NCBI RefSeq assembly: GCF_026210795.1
Contig: NC_089454.1
Coordinates: forward strand, 2,046,001 to 2,110,000
DNA from: Rhizophagus irregularis
Lineage: Eukaryota; Glomeromycota; Glomeromycetes; Glomerales; Glomeraceae
DNA: 64,000 nt
Direction: 5' to 3'
Part shown: positions 37,500 through 49,712 of the stretch, one piece after another
Position numbering within the stretch: position 1 is the first letter of the stretch
Layout of the letters: every line of letters starts with the position of its first letter
Program-made: the position numbers and the translations under genes
Notes under the pieces: generated by a model
The model's input: only the letters and a program-made list of their open reading frames with translations
Databases searched by the model: none
What the model was told of the DNA's origin: nothing

Positions 37500-38287
37500 A
37501 AATATTAACAACAATCGGATTGTTGAGAATCTGAAAGATGAGATTAAAAATGTCTGGCAAGACTTATATTAAAGAAACTTCAATCTATATAAAGTTACTT
37601 TTTATCAACGTAACGAAGATGTAGTCGCTTCTATGAATGACATTGAAAAAGGTCAAGGAGAATTTATGGAATCAAGTTTTGTAAATGCTCAAGAGGAATC
37701 AACTGATTCGTAAATAGAAATTTTTTATTACTTTTTCACTTTATATATGTACAGACTCAGAAAAAAACCTCCTTATCCTCAAGATGGTGAAAAAAGCCCT
37801 ATTCACATCCTCATATACCACTCTGGTACTGACCCTCCAGAAGGTTTGTGTAATAGAGTGCCTTAACTTGTAAATAAAAAAAACCTATTCTCACTTTTTG
37901 CTTCGATATTCAGTAGGCCAGGTTCTACAAAGAAATGTGAATGCTCAACGTAATTTTGGACAAGTGCAAACGCTTATTACACCTGATGGTACAAGAACTG
38001 AGTTTAATTGTATATAAAAAGTTTGACCAAATAGATTCATATTCTATATCTCATTTACCATTCTATTCTGATAGAGGATCAAGCTCTCTTACCAAAGATT
38101 AATTACGAGCCACCTTCAAAGAAATGGCTTTGAATTTGTTTCATTATTTTTTCATTTTTTATCGTACCGATATTTTTTGCTTTGTAGGAAACATGTATGT
38201 TGGTATCGCAACTATTTTTGTTGTAACTTGTATGGCAGTATATTTGCATAAAAGAGAATACTCAGAGACAAATTGTAATATTGTATG
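37500..38287 (+). pseudogene. Decayed Crinkler-like gene with C-terminal membrane segment
   Basis: Coding blocks on the plus strand: about 37520-37713 (VENLKDEIKNVW, then VTFYQRNEDVVASMNDIEKG), 37755-37841 (after ATGTACAG; RKKPPYPQDGEKSPIHILI) and from 37914 after CGATATTCAG (GQVLQRNVNAQRNFGQVQTL). The phrases LKDEIKN and SPIHIxI after a Pro-rich strip resemble the N-terminal ubiquitin-like part of Crinkler (CRN) effectors; this is a weak match from memory. A stop after QDLY and a one-base shift near 38020 break the frame. The end reads MYVGIATIFVVTCMAVYL, a membrane segment, stopping at 38287. Confidence 0.35.
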
Positions 38288-38289
38288 AC

Positions 38290-39061
38290 GGGTTTAAACA
38301 TAATAAAAGACATATTCATTATTGTTTAAATTACATCTTGCAAAAAAACTCTAGATTCTTGTTGCGTTTCTGGATTATGTTAAGAAAAATACTTCTTGCT
38401 TTCATTATATGCCCTGATAGATGGATTTATTGTGCTAGCTCTTACCGATATTATAACAGTATTAATATGTATTTCTTAAATCGTTATGTATGTAGAATTT
38501 CTCAGGAATTTTCCGTTATTTTATTATGATGAATAAGTATGATAAAAATTAAATAACCGCAGTAAATACATTATATGCAGTAAGACGTCACATATGTTTA
38601 TTTTTAGAGGCAGAGTCACTATTAATAGTTCATCATGATTTTTTTTCCTGAAAGTTCTGGCATAATACACGCATATACGAATCTTTGAATTAACGTTAAT
38701 GATTTGCACGGATTAATTCCCCTTGTTGATCCAGGACATGATCTCAGTGTCTATTAGGAGTATCCGTTGATCTGATTTTCGTGATGAATCATAATAACGT
38801 AATTTTCCCCAAAGATTTATTCCAAAAAATCGATCCTTAAATGCACTACAAACCTTATAAAAAGATGAGGCTTTATTTAGTGAATCCTTTTATCCGCTTT
38901 GTGCAAGTAAAGAAAAAGAAATCAAACAGAATACAAGCTTACCATTATTTCATCATCGATCATTAATCAATTTATTTCCTAAAGAATAAGAGAAAGGTAT
39001 GTTGGATTTGATTCTAGGAAAACGTCATCACGGTGCTCATTGATTTTTCCAACTCTACAGA
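38290..39061. promoter_or_regulatory. Upstream region shared with the 41.6-41.9 kb copy
   Basis: From about 38717 to 38960 this region matches, with decay, 41596-41820: TTGATCCA followed by CATGATC, then CTGATTTTC, ATCATAAT, TATAAAAAGA and TTTTATTTGCCTTGCGCAA-type phrases in the same order. The TATAAAAAGA at about 38855 and 41738 could be a core promoter element for the two paralogous genes downstream. No gene is seen from 38290 to 38700. Confidence 0.5.
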
Positions 39062-40440
39062 ATGTCCATGAAATTTTCGGTCATATCGCTCTTCTTGTTA
39101 TATATCGGCATTTTGATATTTGCCGAGAAAATCTTTGGCCATCATCACGCGTACAATAGACACAGTGAAATTACTCACATGAATCTCGTTATATGCAACG
39201 GTACAGCAAAAGTCTGGCGCAGTGCATCAAAAAATTTATCTTATATAAGCATCTTCACGTGCCGAATTCTTGAACCTTTGCACAGTATCGCACTGCAGAA
39301 AAAATTAAGCAATAAATTTCTTGTATATGAGGCGGAATGGAATGTTGTGAAAATGAATCATGGTAAGTGTAAATTGTTATTGTATTATTTTTTTTTTACC
39401 TCAGTTGCTAATACTTCCGTAATTATACTATAGATTCGAAATTTCTTAATTTCAAAAAAGTTCTCTTTCAAGGAATGTTTTATATAGTCTGTGTGTTTGG
39501 AAGAGATAGACAAAATCTCTGTAAATATGGGTGGGATAATTTATTTTGGAAATCTAGTATAGTAAAAGGCTGTGGGGTAAGAATCAAGTAATTAGTAATA
39601 GAAGTATAAACAAATTAGTTATAGATACTTTTCTTAAAAAAATGTAAGAGAGTAAAGATGATCGCATTAAATGGCGTACTCCCTTCCTCTTTGATAGCAT
39701 CATTATTTCATCTGCTTCTTTAAAATTTTATGATAAAAAATCAATAATAAAGTTTCATCCACTTCAGCGCATTTGTATAAATTTTTTTTTCTTTGCAAAA
39801 AATCGAGGTTACCCGAAACCTTCTCCAGATAACATAAGGTCACAATATAAGAGACGTTTTGTCACAAAAGTCATTTCAAAGACAACACCGAAGGCAGACG
39901 TATCCCCTCGGGTTTTACAGGCTGAAGAAACGCTGGATATAGGAACCAGAACTTTATGCATCTTTTGAAAGCTACTATGCAGTTATTTCGAAGACAGTAC
40001 CAGAGGCAGACGTATCTCCTCGGGTTTTACAGGCTGAAGAAACGCCAGGTTTATGTGCAAAGGATTTGAAAAATATCAGGTTACACATTGGTGAACAAAA
40101 ATGATATTTAAAACCTTTACTGACACGTTAGTTACGTCTTCGTGACTTTATCATAATTATCATGGTTTGTATCAATATAATCAAGTAGTTCACAGAATTT
40201 TTTAATTGTGGCTCGATATTAATATAATATATTTATACTGTTTATAATCTGCAGGCTTATGAAAATTATGTTACTTTGCTAAAAGGAATGTTGTCAACCT
40301 CTGATAATTTCAGTGCTATTAAATTTTTCAAAATAGCCTATTTTACGGCCTCCCAAAGAAAAAGGGCAGAGGAAACTTTGTTCGAAACATTAAAAATCGT
40401 TGAAATGGAAGATTGCGAGTATTCTGCAACAGCCCTGTAA
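39062..40440 (+). CDS. Short signal-peptide protein, copy 1
   Basis: Exon 1 is 39062-39362, exon 2 is 39434-39576, joined in frame by GT-AG. The start MSMKFSVISLFLLYIGILIF is a clear signal peptide or membrane anchor, followed by HHHAYNR. Exon 2 gives VLFQGMFYIVCVFGRDRQN with several Cys. Possible further exons: from 39768 (after CACTTCAG) and 40255-40440 (after CTGCAG), which encodes a clean 61-residue helical tail (LLKGMLSTSDNFSAIKFFKI) to a stop. The link between them is not resolved because an internal 110-bp duplication shifts frame. It has a paralog at 41890. I infer a secreted or membrane small protein; no family is recognised. Confidence 0.55.
39866..40048 (+). repeat. Direct duplication inside a gene
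   Basis: GGCAGACGTATCYCCTCGGG with surrounding sequence of about 70 bp occurs at 39866-39936 and again about 110 bp later (39976-40046). Each copy can be translated as VISKTxPxADVSPRVLQAEE, but the 110-bp offset puts them in different frames, so the duplication is probably recent and damaging unless spliced out. Confidence 0.8.
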
Positions 40441-40574
40441 AAAATCTGATCCGTGTTTTATCTTTCCATGTTTTTTCCGTGAATGTATCATTTTCATGGA
40501 ATTAATAGCCTTAAATCATGGAAATTTTCATCTTGCTAACACGGATATCCATGAATGGTAAGGAATGATGGGAC

Positions 40575-41060
40575 TCCTGGCAGATAGAAGTATTTAGGTA
40601 TTATTCCTCATGATGAGTATTATTATTATATTAATGGAGAACTAATAAAATTTAATCAGAAATCTGATTATTTTAACATATTATATAATCATACCCTTTA
40701 TTCTGCTAGAACTTGGATAGAAGAGAAACGAAATCAATTAGCATACCGATTACAATGGATAACTTTTGAATGTGCTAGAATATTATTAGAACAAAAAGGT
40801 TACATTTCACATACCTGAAATTCTGAAATAATTTCAGAGGGATTGATAATTATAATTTTGCATTTGCTCTCACCATGTCCTATTTGTGATGGAAAACAGG
40901 GAATTATGGATTACATGGCTCATGGTACATCAGCTCCCTTATGAGTTATGATCCTGAATTAGCGAAGTTGTATTCCAAAGATAAGTTGGAATATTGTCTT
41001 ACCTGCAACACTTTAAGCAATAAACTCGAGTTCGCAATTGTATAGACCGGTCATGTGGAT
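40575..41060 (+). pseudogene. Decayed coding stretch with CPxC motif
   Basis: From about 40610 the plus strand reads YYYINGELIKFNQKSDYFN and then ARTWIEEKRNQLAYRLQWIT to a TGA near 40816. A second piece has LSPCPICDGKQGIMDYMAHG, with a CxxC pair as in zinc-binding motifs of repeated Rhizophagus genes. Several stops and frameshifts follow. This looks like a decayed repeated gene, but the family is not recognised. Confidence 0.35.
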
Positions 41061-41889
41061 CCGATCACCTGAAATGCGCAGGATATTGGTAAAATCCGTT
41101 CAAATTATCAGATTAGAGATTTTTTGCGATCAAGAGGATAGGGCTGTGCGACATCAATTTTTTTTTGTTATCAGGACTAATACCTAGTTTCAATTCGTTA
41201 ATCACAAGTGCAAACAAATGAAACGGACTATTAGGTTAGGGTGATGGTATAATGAACATAGCGAGTATCAGGAGTGGATAGAATAGGCGCAATAAGACTT
41301 TATCATGTATCATATATTAGAAGCTGTATCACGGTCTAAGATCCGATATGTACTTTTTATTTACAAACAAAGGTGCATTAAACACAATATATTTACATGA
41401 TAATATTCCGTATAGTATGGTTGTGGGGATTGAGAGATCGTATTTGCATCCCAATAAATGCGTAGTATAATTAATATTCGGGAAAATTATTGCTGAGATT
41501 GTTGTGCGACGTAAGAAAAAATTAACCGTAACATCTTGAAGACGCGTAATATTCTTGAACTTTCCCGCAGATACCCATGTAATAATAAAAAAAGACCCCT
41601 TTGTTGATCCAAGGGGCATGATCCTATATGGTTAGCGACCAAGGCTTTTATTATGTCTTTGAGCGAATCTGTTGACCTGATTTTCCGTATGCAATCATAA
41701 TTCCATTCCAAATTCGATTTTTAGATTGCTACAAATCATATAAAAAGAAGGCAAAACAATTAGTGAACTCTTTTATTTGCCTTGCGCAAAAATCAAGTGA
41801 ACTAATAAAATCTAATCAAACTTACTGATATTTACTAGCTTCTTGAAACATGTTAACGCCGATCTTAACCGATTTTCCTGCCTCTATAG

Positions 41890-42359
41890 ATGTTCCAAAA
41901 CAAACCGGACATATTGCTCTTCTTGTTATATATTGGCATTTTGATCTTTGCCGAGAAAATCTTTGACTATCATCATGCGTTTAAAAGGCGCAGTGAAATA
42001 ATTAGCAGTATCACGAAAATATTATATAATCTAATCGACCATGTGCCTCATCAGCGCAGTAAAACTGAATTCCAGCATCAACAAAATTTGGTAGTGGATG
42101 CCGAATTCTTGATGTTTTGCGCAGTATCGAACTTTACGATAAAATTGTGAGGGCATGGAATATTATTAAAACGGTAAATGTAAATCGGAAGCCCTCACCT
42201 TGTTTTATTTTTTTTTATCTCATTGCTAATCTCAAGAATTCTCCTATAGATTCGAAATCATTTCATCTCGGGAAAATTCTCTTGTGGGAAATAATCTATT
42301 ACATAGTTTGTGTGAGTGGGAGTGATATAGATAGACGAAAATTCTGTATAGTGGTGTAA
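41890..42359 (+). pseudogene. Short signal-peptide protein, copy 2, broken
   Basis: Paralog of the 39062 gene: LLFLLYIGILIFAEKIF is identical in the core, followed by YHHAFKRRSE. The frame that matches copy 1 is lost near 42090-42110: CCGAATTCTTG is read in another frame and reaches a TGA at about 42148, while the shifted frame continues (SIELYDKIVRAWNIIK) to a splice-like GTAAAT. The second exon after CCTATAG is also recognisable (LGKILLWEIIYYIVCVSGSD). The broken copy and the shared upstream region show a gene duplication followed by decay. Confidence 0.65.
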
Positions 42360-42399
42360 ATTATTTCAAAAATCTAGTGTGAGAATCTTGTAGTTAGCA

Positions 42400-44659
42400 A
42401 TAGCGATAGAAATAAAACAATTATTATTCGAGAGCAAAGAAATAACTTGATGCCCGTTAATTGTTTGATTCTGTAATTTTAATTTGTTTTGTATCAATAA
42501 AACTGAGCGACTTCACATATAAATGCATACCTTAAATCAACGTTATAATCTGCGAATCTTACATTATTTGGATTCTTGGCGAATTTAATGTCAAGAAACC
42601 CTCACCCCTGCTTGGGGAGTGGTTAGGGACTTAACCCAGTCTTTCAATTCAACATCATAACACAAGTTCTGATGGAAGCATAGACCATAGCACATGGTAT
42701 TGCCATCTTTATGTAATGCAAAGATGGTGCATCACCGGTTAGGGACTTAACCCAGTCTTTCAATTCAACATCATAACAAGTTCTGATGGAAGCATAGACC
42801 ATAGCGACAATGCAAGTTTCTTGACTTCACTGATCAACATAAAAAATTTTTGCACGTTCGTTAACTGATTCGAGGTTACACCAGGTAATAAATGACCTTA
42901 TGAAAAGTGAAATGACGTAATGATTGGATAATTTCGCGGTCGCCTTATGATTTTATGATTTTACTATGAAAAGTGAAATGACGTAATGATTGGAAATCTG
43001 ATTAGTTGTAAAAAGGCGTAATCGATCAGAGATCATGTGATTTCGCAAAATTTGAATCACTTTTAGGTTGCACAAAGGTTAACGTCTTATTGGAGAGGAT
43101 AAAAGTTTTTTTTTTTTCAAGTGAGAAGGGAAAAACAACAATTAAGGATGAAGACAGAATCAACAAGAATAAAAAAAGCGTAGTGACGACGCTAGGACAA
43201 AGAGATAATTCCGATAGCGAATAAACAAATTTGTCCTTTAGATTTTTACAAATTTGAGAAGAAATTTTTGGGCTAACTTTTGGATCCGACCGAAGGCTAT
43301 TCGGACAAAGAATATTTTTGGACGATATCTGGGGTGTTTCCATCAAATAGTGTAGTTTTTAGAGTTTTTTCTTGATGTTTTAATTTTATTATTTTATTAT
43401 TTTTATAATTTTTGTTTTATTATTGTATTAGTATTTTTTTTTTCTCTTTTTAAATTAATAGAAGTCTGGTCTCATAGAAAATATTAAAATTAGGTTAGTA
43501 GCATAGTTAAACAATATTTTAGATCATACACAATTTAGTTAGATCTATAGATCTTTGTTCGAATACTTTAGTTATAGAGGGTAAATTAGTTTTAATTTGC
43601 TTTCTAAGTGTTTTAATGTTTATGTAATCCTTTTTTCGCATAGCGATTCATAAATAAATAAACGCGTTACTAATTTTTTTTTTAAAAAAAAAAATTTGTC
43701 TGCGCCTGAACTATTCCGTATTCATATTGTAGTTGATATGTTGATAACTAATATTTTAAATTATTTTTTAGTTTCCGGTAATTGAAGTTTTACTAATATT
43801 AATAAGTAATAGATAATTAACTTATTAAGTTAATAAATTGTAAAATTTTTAAAATCAATATCACTCTTCTTTTTACAACCGAGTTTCTCTTGGCATTGAT
43901 GGGCGTCCCGACGTCCCGTATATTATGAAATCAGCTGTAACCTCTACCGAGTTTTACCGAAATGCCAGTATCCCGTAACCAATTTGATAATAAATTACTT
44001 CATATGTAAATAATAGTAACTGATTTGCTGAGTTACTATTCAACCATTATAATCCTAAAAGTTTCTTAAGTGGCATCCATTTCTTTTTTCATAACGGTTA
44101 ATGATAATATTGGATCAACTTTTTTTTTGCAAAAAAAGTATATGTATAGTAGTTTATATATAGTTTTTTTTTTTAGTTTAACATTGCCATTTATACATAT
44201 TTTTAAAAAAAATCAAATCAATTCCAGAAATTTTCAGCAATTAAAATAGATTTATCCAAGTTTTATTTTTATGATATCGATACTAAATGTAAATTTTGAA
44301 TCAAAAATTCAATTTTGGTTATTACATTCGTTAAACCTTACTAATTAATTATTTGCTTATCATTCAGTAATAATATAGGTAAATTTTTTATTACATATGT
44401 CAATTTGTTCATATAGATCAAACAACTTTATAATACATTTATAGACAAATTCAGAAGCAATCTATTATTAATCATAATGATGTCCAAATCTCCGATTATA
44501 AGAGTTAAAAATATCTTAAAGTAAAATCTCTAAGCTTTATTACACGTGACATTATGCTTAAACTTTCAAAACTATTATTCTTTCACGCTACACTTCCCTT
44601 ACTTCCCTTGGTAGTTATTTTGAATATTCGGGTAATGCAAAGGCTTAATCATAATCACA
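42400..44659. other. Intergenic with local duplications
   Basis: A phrase of about 70 bp (GGTTAGGGACTTAACCCAGT to GCATAGACCATAGC) is present at about 42620-42692 and 42738-42804. Another of 28 bp (ATGAAAAGTGAAATGACGTA) is at 42900 and 42965. The minus-strand frame 43346-43026 (106 codons, with one hydrophobic segment) has no supporting evidence and could be chance. Nothing else is seen. Confidence 0.5.
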
Positions 44660-46123
44660 TTAATAATTAAACTCAGTATCTATAAAACTATATGGACAAC
44701 AATGTAAATCATAGAATTTTTTAACTATAATATTATGTAATTTAAATTCATTTACTTCGTCTTTTAAAGGAAATAATTCATAATCACCATCATAAGAATT
44801 AATAGCCAAATATTTAACCCTTTCCTTCTTCATAATATATTCTTTTATATAAAATAAAAGACTTTCAATTATATAATTCGGCCCATATATAATTAATAAT
44901 TTCTTAATAAAAATATTTTGTGAATTTTTAAAAAATATTTCCAGATCACTTAAATTATTATTAAATGAAAGAGATAAACTTAAATATTCTAATTTAGGAG
45001 GAAGAACCTGTCCTAAATTTTGTAATATAAAACTTAAATCAGTACCATTATAGGGAAAATTTGATCCAATAGTAAGATAATTAATATTATATTGATTGTT
45101 TTCAATGAATAAGCAAATAATTCCATAATTAATTTAAGTAATTGTCGTTTTAGTTTAAGATATCCGTCACACGAATTACTGTGTCCAAATCCAAAATTTT
45201 CTAAATAATCACCAAATTTCTCCAATAATAATTGTAATGACTCAACACATCCATAAATAAAGATCTCAATTTAAAAGTTTTATCAACCTTAATAATTTGT
45301 TGAACAAAATCAGAATTTAAAGAACAACAATAAATAATATGAATAGATTCTAAGATCAAAAACCTCTTGTAAAATACTAATTATATTCTTAAAATCAACG
45401 TAATAAAATACAATTATATTTAAAGTATTTGAACAATTAGAATTTTTTAATGATAAAAATGGATTATATAAACTAGTATTATATTTATTATATTCAAATG
45501 AAATTTTTTTGAGATTATGTTGTGAAATAATTATTTGTATTAAACATTTTTCAATTAATGAATCGGTACGAAAAATATGACATAAAGGATAAGGTTTGGA
45601 TTTTGTAAAATCAAGTCTATAATAACTATAACCACTCGCAGACAGTACAACTTCAAAAGAATATAAATTTCCTTCATTTTCAATAAACATTTCAAGTAAT
45701 GACCTATAAATTAAGTTTACTAGCTTCTCTTGGTTTTTACCCACTACAGTATCAACCCACGTTTGAATAGAACTTAAAATTTTACCTATATCTAAGTATT
45801 TAATAAAACTATGATAATTGAATTGAATAATGTATTTGAAGTTAATAAATTATTATTAACTCCATATTTCATATAATTTTATTTTGACATCTTCATTTAA
45901 TTTACTAAGTAAATTTCAATAAAGTGATGATTTTCGAGATATTCCCTTGAAAGTGGATCTCCCTTTGGAAATGGATCGGATCTTCCCATAATAATGGAAT
46001 CGCTAAACGACACCATAATCTATTAATTAAAATGCATGAATACAATGTTGAAAAATCTTTTCTAAAATACTGTATAATTTCTTCTGTTAATTCAGGTAAT
46101 CTCCCGAAAATATTTTTGAGCAT
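44660..46123 (-). pseudogene. F-box protein pseudogene
   Basis: Minus-strand gene from about 46123 to a TAA at 44662-44660. The N terminus carries the F-box (LPELTEEIIQYFRKDFSTLYSCILINRLWCRLAIPLLWEDP), the domain that docks substrate receptors onto Skp1 in SCF ubiquitin ligases. The rest has the leucine-rich, weakly repetitive character of the large F-box family of these fungi. At least six small indels break it: near the start codon, after LWEDP, at about 45870, a 5-base repeat at about 45820 (AATTC doubled), near 45340 and near 45050. No stop alone explains the decay. Its neighbour at 47158-48621 is a second member. Confidence 0.85.
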
Positions 46124-47157
46124 GCCATGTTAGTAAAGGAAAAAGGAAGGTTCGTTTCAAAAATGAAATATCATTAATTTTCAGTATTCCATAAAAAGAA
46201 AACAAAAATACATGTAAATCATTCCTTTTCTGTTAATTCCGTGCCTAACCTTACAAGATGGGCTGGGTTTACAACATATGAAACCAACTTTGTTATGGCG
46301 TGGGTCTTCATTCACGTGACAGATTTAATATTTTTGATTGGCCAGATTGGCCACATGATCATGTCTCCCATGAGTCCCATCACTCCTCTTCATCTTCCCT
46401 TTTCTCCCATCACTCCTCTTCATCTATCACCATGTCCTATTTCTTCTTTTTGTTTCCTATCACTTCTCACTACTCTTTTTTACTCCCTTTCATCTTCTAT
46501 TACTTTCCATTGCTCCATTGTTATTTCATTTTTTTATTAGCATCTTTCTCCTTGATATAAATTGTAATTTACTTATCTTTTTATTTATTGTTATTGTTTC
46601 TTTCACTTCATTAAAAATACGGTGATTTTTTCTTTAAAATCATAAATGGGTGGCTTAAATTTTAATATTTGCAAATAAAATTTCATTAGATAAGATTATT
46701 TTGAATAAATATGTTTGCAAAAAATTTTTTTTAAAATATCTTTTGTGATAAAATTTTTAGCCGATCAAAAATTAGCTAAATTAAAAAAATCAGCCGACTA
46801 ATAAATTTACTCTACATCATGTGACATATTTGGAAAAAAAACCCAGGCGACATTTAGCAATTCCCTTAAATTTTTACTATTATAAACCAAAATCTGCCAT
46901 TTCTCTATACTTAATTTACTCGTTATAAATAGAAAACTTTATTTGTTTATTCATTTTATTTTAAGAAAAAGCTAGATTTAAAGCTTGTTTACAAAAGAGA
47001 GATAAACAATTTGCATATAAATTGGTCATTTTTTTTTTACAATAACTTTCACTTAAAAGATCTTTATAAGCATGTCAAGCTCCCCCATGAAAAACTTCAT
47101 TAGTAAAAAAATAGAATATACTGTATAATGAAAAAAATAGAATGTATAATTATAACA

Positions 47158-48621
47158 TTAATAATTGTTCGCACTATATAAAAATCTAGTATCTATATCA
47201 ATTACTCCTTCATCATAATATTTCTGTACAATTTCAATATGCTTTTGGGTAAAATGATCACATTTATCAAAACGTGGGTTAAATTCAATTGGTTTTCTAC
47301 CTCTCCAACCTTCAAAAAAATTTTTTAGATTATTAACTGAAAATCTCCATCTTTCATTAAAGGAAAATTCATCAAAATTTCTTGGTGAATAAATAATTTA
47401 ATATTTCATCACAAATAATTTCACGTTCATGATTATTACCAGCATCATCTTCAAAATTTATACTAATTTCTAATTCTTTTAATTTATTACAATTTAAGAT
47501 AATTTCTTTCACACCACCTAAATTTTTCAAATAGGTATTAACACTTAAGCTTTCAATATTTGGACAATTTTTAGCAATTACTTTGAATAATTTTATATTA
47601 TATATAGCTTCTTCCCCCAAAAAATGATTCCTTGTATCAATTTCTTTAATGTTTTGAGAATTTTCAATTAACCTACAAACTCCATGAGGTGATAAATATT
47701 GTGTTTCGAGATATTGAAGTTTTGGAAAAGAAGAAATTAATAAATACTTATTCCATTCTTGAATATCTTGTTCTGATGGATATAGATAAATTCTAAGCTT
47801 TAATTTTTCTGCAAGACATTCCTTAAAGTAAATCGTTTTAATGTATCTGCTTTTTTTTCTATTGTTTCACTTAATTGTATACCTCCCATTTCACAACTTA
47901 CGTAATTATTTAAGTGAAGTGATTGTAAATTTTTTTGATTATCAATAAATTTGATTAATCCTGGAGTATCTCTATCACAATTCAATAATTCCAAATTTTC
48001 AATATCTTGACAAATTTGCGACATTCCTAATAATTTATCTGAAATCCAACTTTGATTATCTGTAATATAAAGGGTACGGAGTTGAGAAAAGCAAGTTGAT
48101 GCTCCAGGATATTGATATAAGGGTAATGTTGTACACCAACGAAAATCTGTAATATTCTTACAATTATTGATAAATAATTTATAATATTCTTGTTCCAATA
48201 TATTATATTTTTTCTGATAATCATTAGTATAAATAGATTCTTTAATTAATTCAAGCCCCATATCTTTGATAAGAGCTGGTGAAATTTCGGAAGAAAAACT
48301 AATATAATTAAATAATGGTTTATTTGAAAAAGGAGTTAAAATTGAAATAACATTATTTTCAATTAATAACTTTTTTGAAGATATTGGTAATAAGTCAATT
48401 ATTGTATTATAAAATTTAATAAATTGTAAATTCTTCACACGATAAGAAACTTTTTTAAAATTTCGATGATTAAGAAGAAACTCATAAGGTTTTTCCCATA
48501 ATATTTGTACTCCTATAATACACCAAAATCTATTCACCAAAATACATGAATATAAAGAATTTGGAACATATTTCAATTCAATAAAAATAATCCTAAGACA
48601 ATCTTCAACGAGATATGACAT
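47158..48621 (-). pseudogene. F-box protein gene with two frameshifts
   Basis: Starts MSYLVEDCLRIIFIELK with F-box core LYSCILVNRFWCIIGVQILWEKP, then a leucine-rich-repeat-like body (LQSLHLNNYVSCEMGG). It would be about 488 codons, ending at TAA 47160-47158. Two single-base shifts interrupt it: near 47811 (after TLRNV, the frame resumes LKLRIYLYPSEQDIQ) and near 47385 (after YLFTKK, resuming FNERWRFSVNN). Both could be real mutations or sequence errors; otherwise the frame is clean, so it is younger than the neighbouring pseudogene. The likely role was substrate recognition for an SCF ubiquitin ligase. Confidence 0.87.
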
Positions 48622-49712
48622 ATTTCAAAATATAAAAATATTAAAAATATTGAAATGTTAGAAAAAAAAAAGATACTATAAGACATAATTCAAGTCTCTA
48701 TTTATTATTATTGTAAGCCACAGATTTGAGTCACATTTTCTACTCCGAATTTGGTTAATATTTGGCTTATAGCAAGTTTGCATATGCAACCTACTTCTTA
48801 TTTGACAGATGATTATCTTGATTATCTTATAGATGAATGACATCTTTCGCAACGTTTTTTGATAATAAGTTTTATTTTTAATAGAAAATTTAATTTATTC
48901 ATAATAAAACTTCAGGTTAATCGGGTCACGCACCTGATCACCTGAAGTGACTCGAACCAAACTTGACCTGAAAAAAATTCTTCGGTTCGGGTTAGCAATA
49001 ACCCGAACCAAACCGACCTGAGCTCTATAATAATGCATATGACAATACATTGTTAATTAGATCGATTTTATTGTATAGTACAATATTAATCTATATAAAA
49101 TATCTGAAATTTAACGAATTTTTACAAATTTAGAATAAAGATCGAAAAAGGGAAAATTGCTTTAAAGAAATTCAAATTTTCAACTTTTAGAATGGATTGA
49201 ATATGATAGATTTGAAAAAATTGCTAGTTGAAAATGTTTCACACTATATGACTGTTACAAACCACGATATACAAAGCATTACTAAAGTGCTTACATTCTT
49301 CAGTTAAAATCATATTATTTGTAAGGGCGCTGCCTAATATCATGTTAATATAGGTGCTTCCGGTAAGATATGCTGCGTAATCACGTGATTTGATTTTTTA
49401 TTGTATAATCTGACGGAGAAACTTATCTATATTGGGTAAAAGTTTTAAATATTTTTTCTGTATAGAAATTCTAAATGTAAAAAAAGTTTATTTATGTAAT
49501 AAAACATTATTCTATGTAAAATTTTTTCTTGATTTTACTTTAACATAAAACACTCATCGATGAAATGTATTCAATTAAAAAGATCACGTCGATTTATCCT
49601 TATGAAATTTTCTATATTTAACCTCGCACAAGGACTTTACGTATTTATTTCGCATTTGGCATCTTACAACTCGTGGAAACTTACATATTTGTTTTCATGC
49701 TAAATATCAAAA
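48622..49712. other. Intergenic with a small repeat remnant
   Basis: No gene. Between about 48915 and 49025 a GC-richer patch has TCGGTTCGGGTTAGCAATAA with its inverse AACCCGAACC nearby, plus GACCTGA twice; it looks like the remnant of a small hAT-type MITE, but clean ends were not found. Confidence 0.4.

Noticed and set aside
46241-46560. Plus-strand frames of 86 and 99 codons
   Set aside because: Composition comes from a CTCTTCATC-type repeat in two frames at once; no support for either as a gene.
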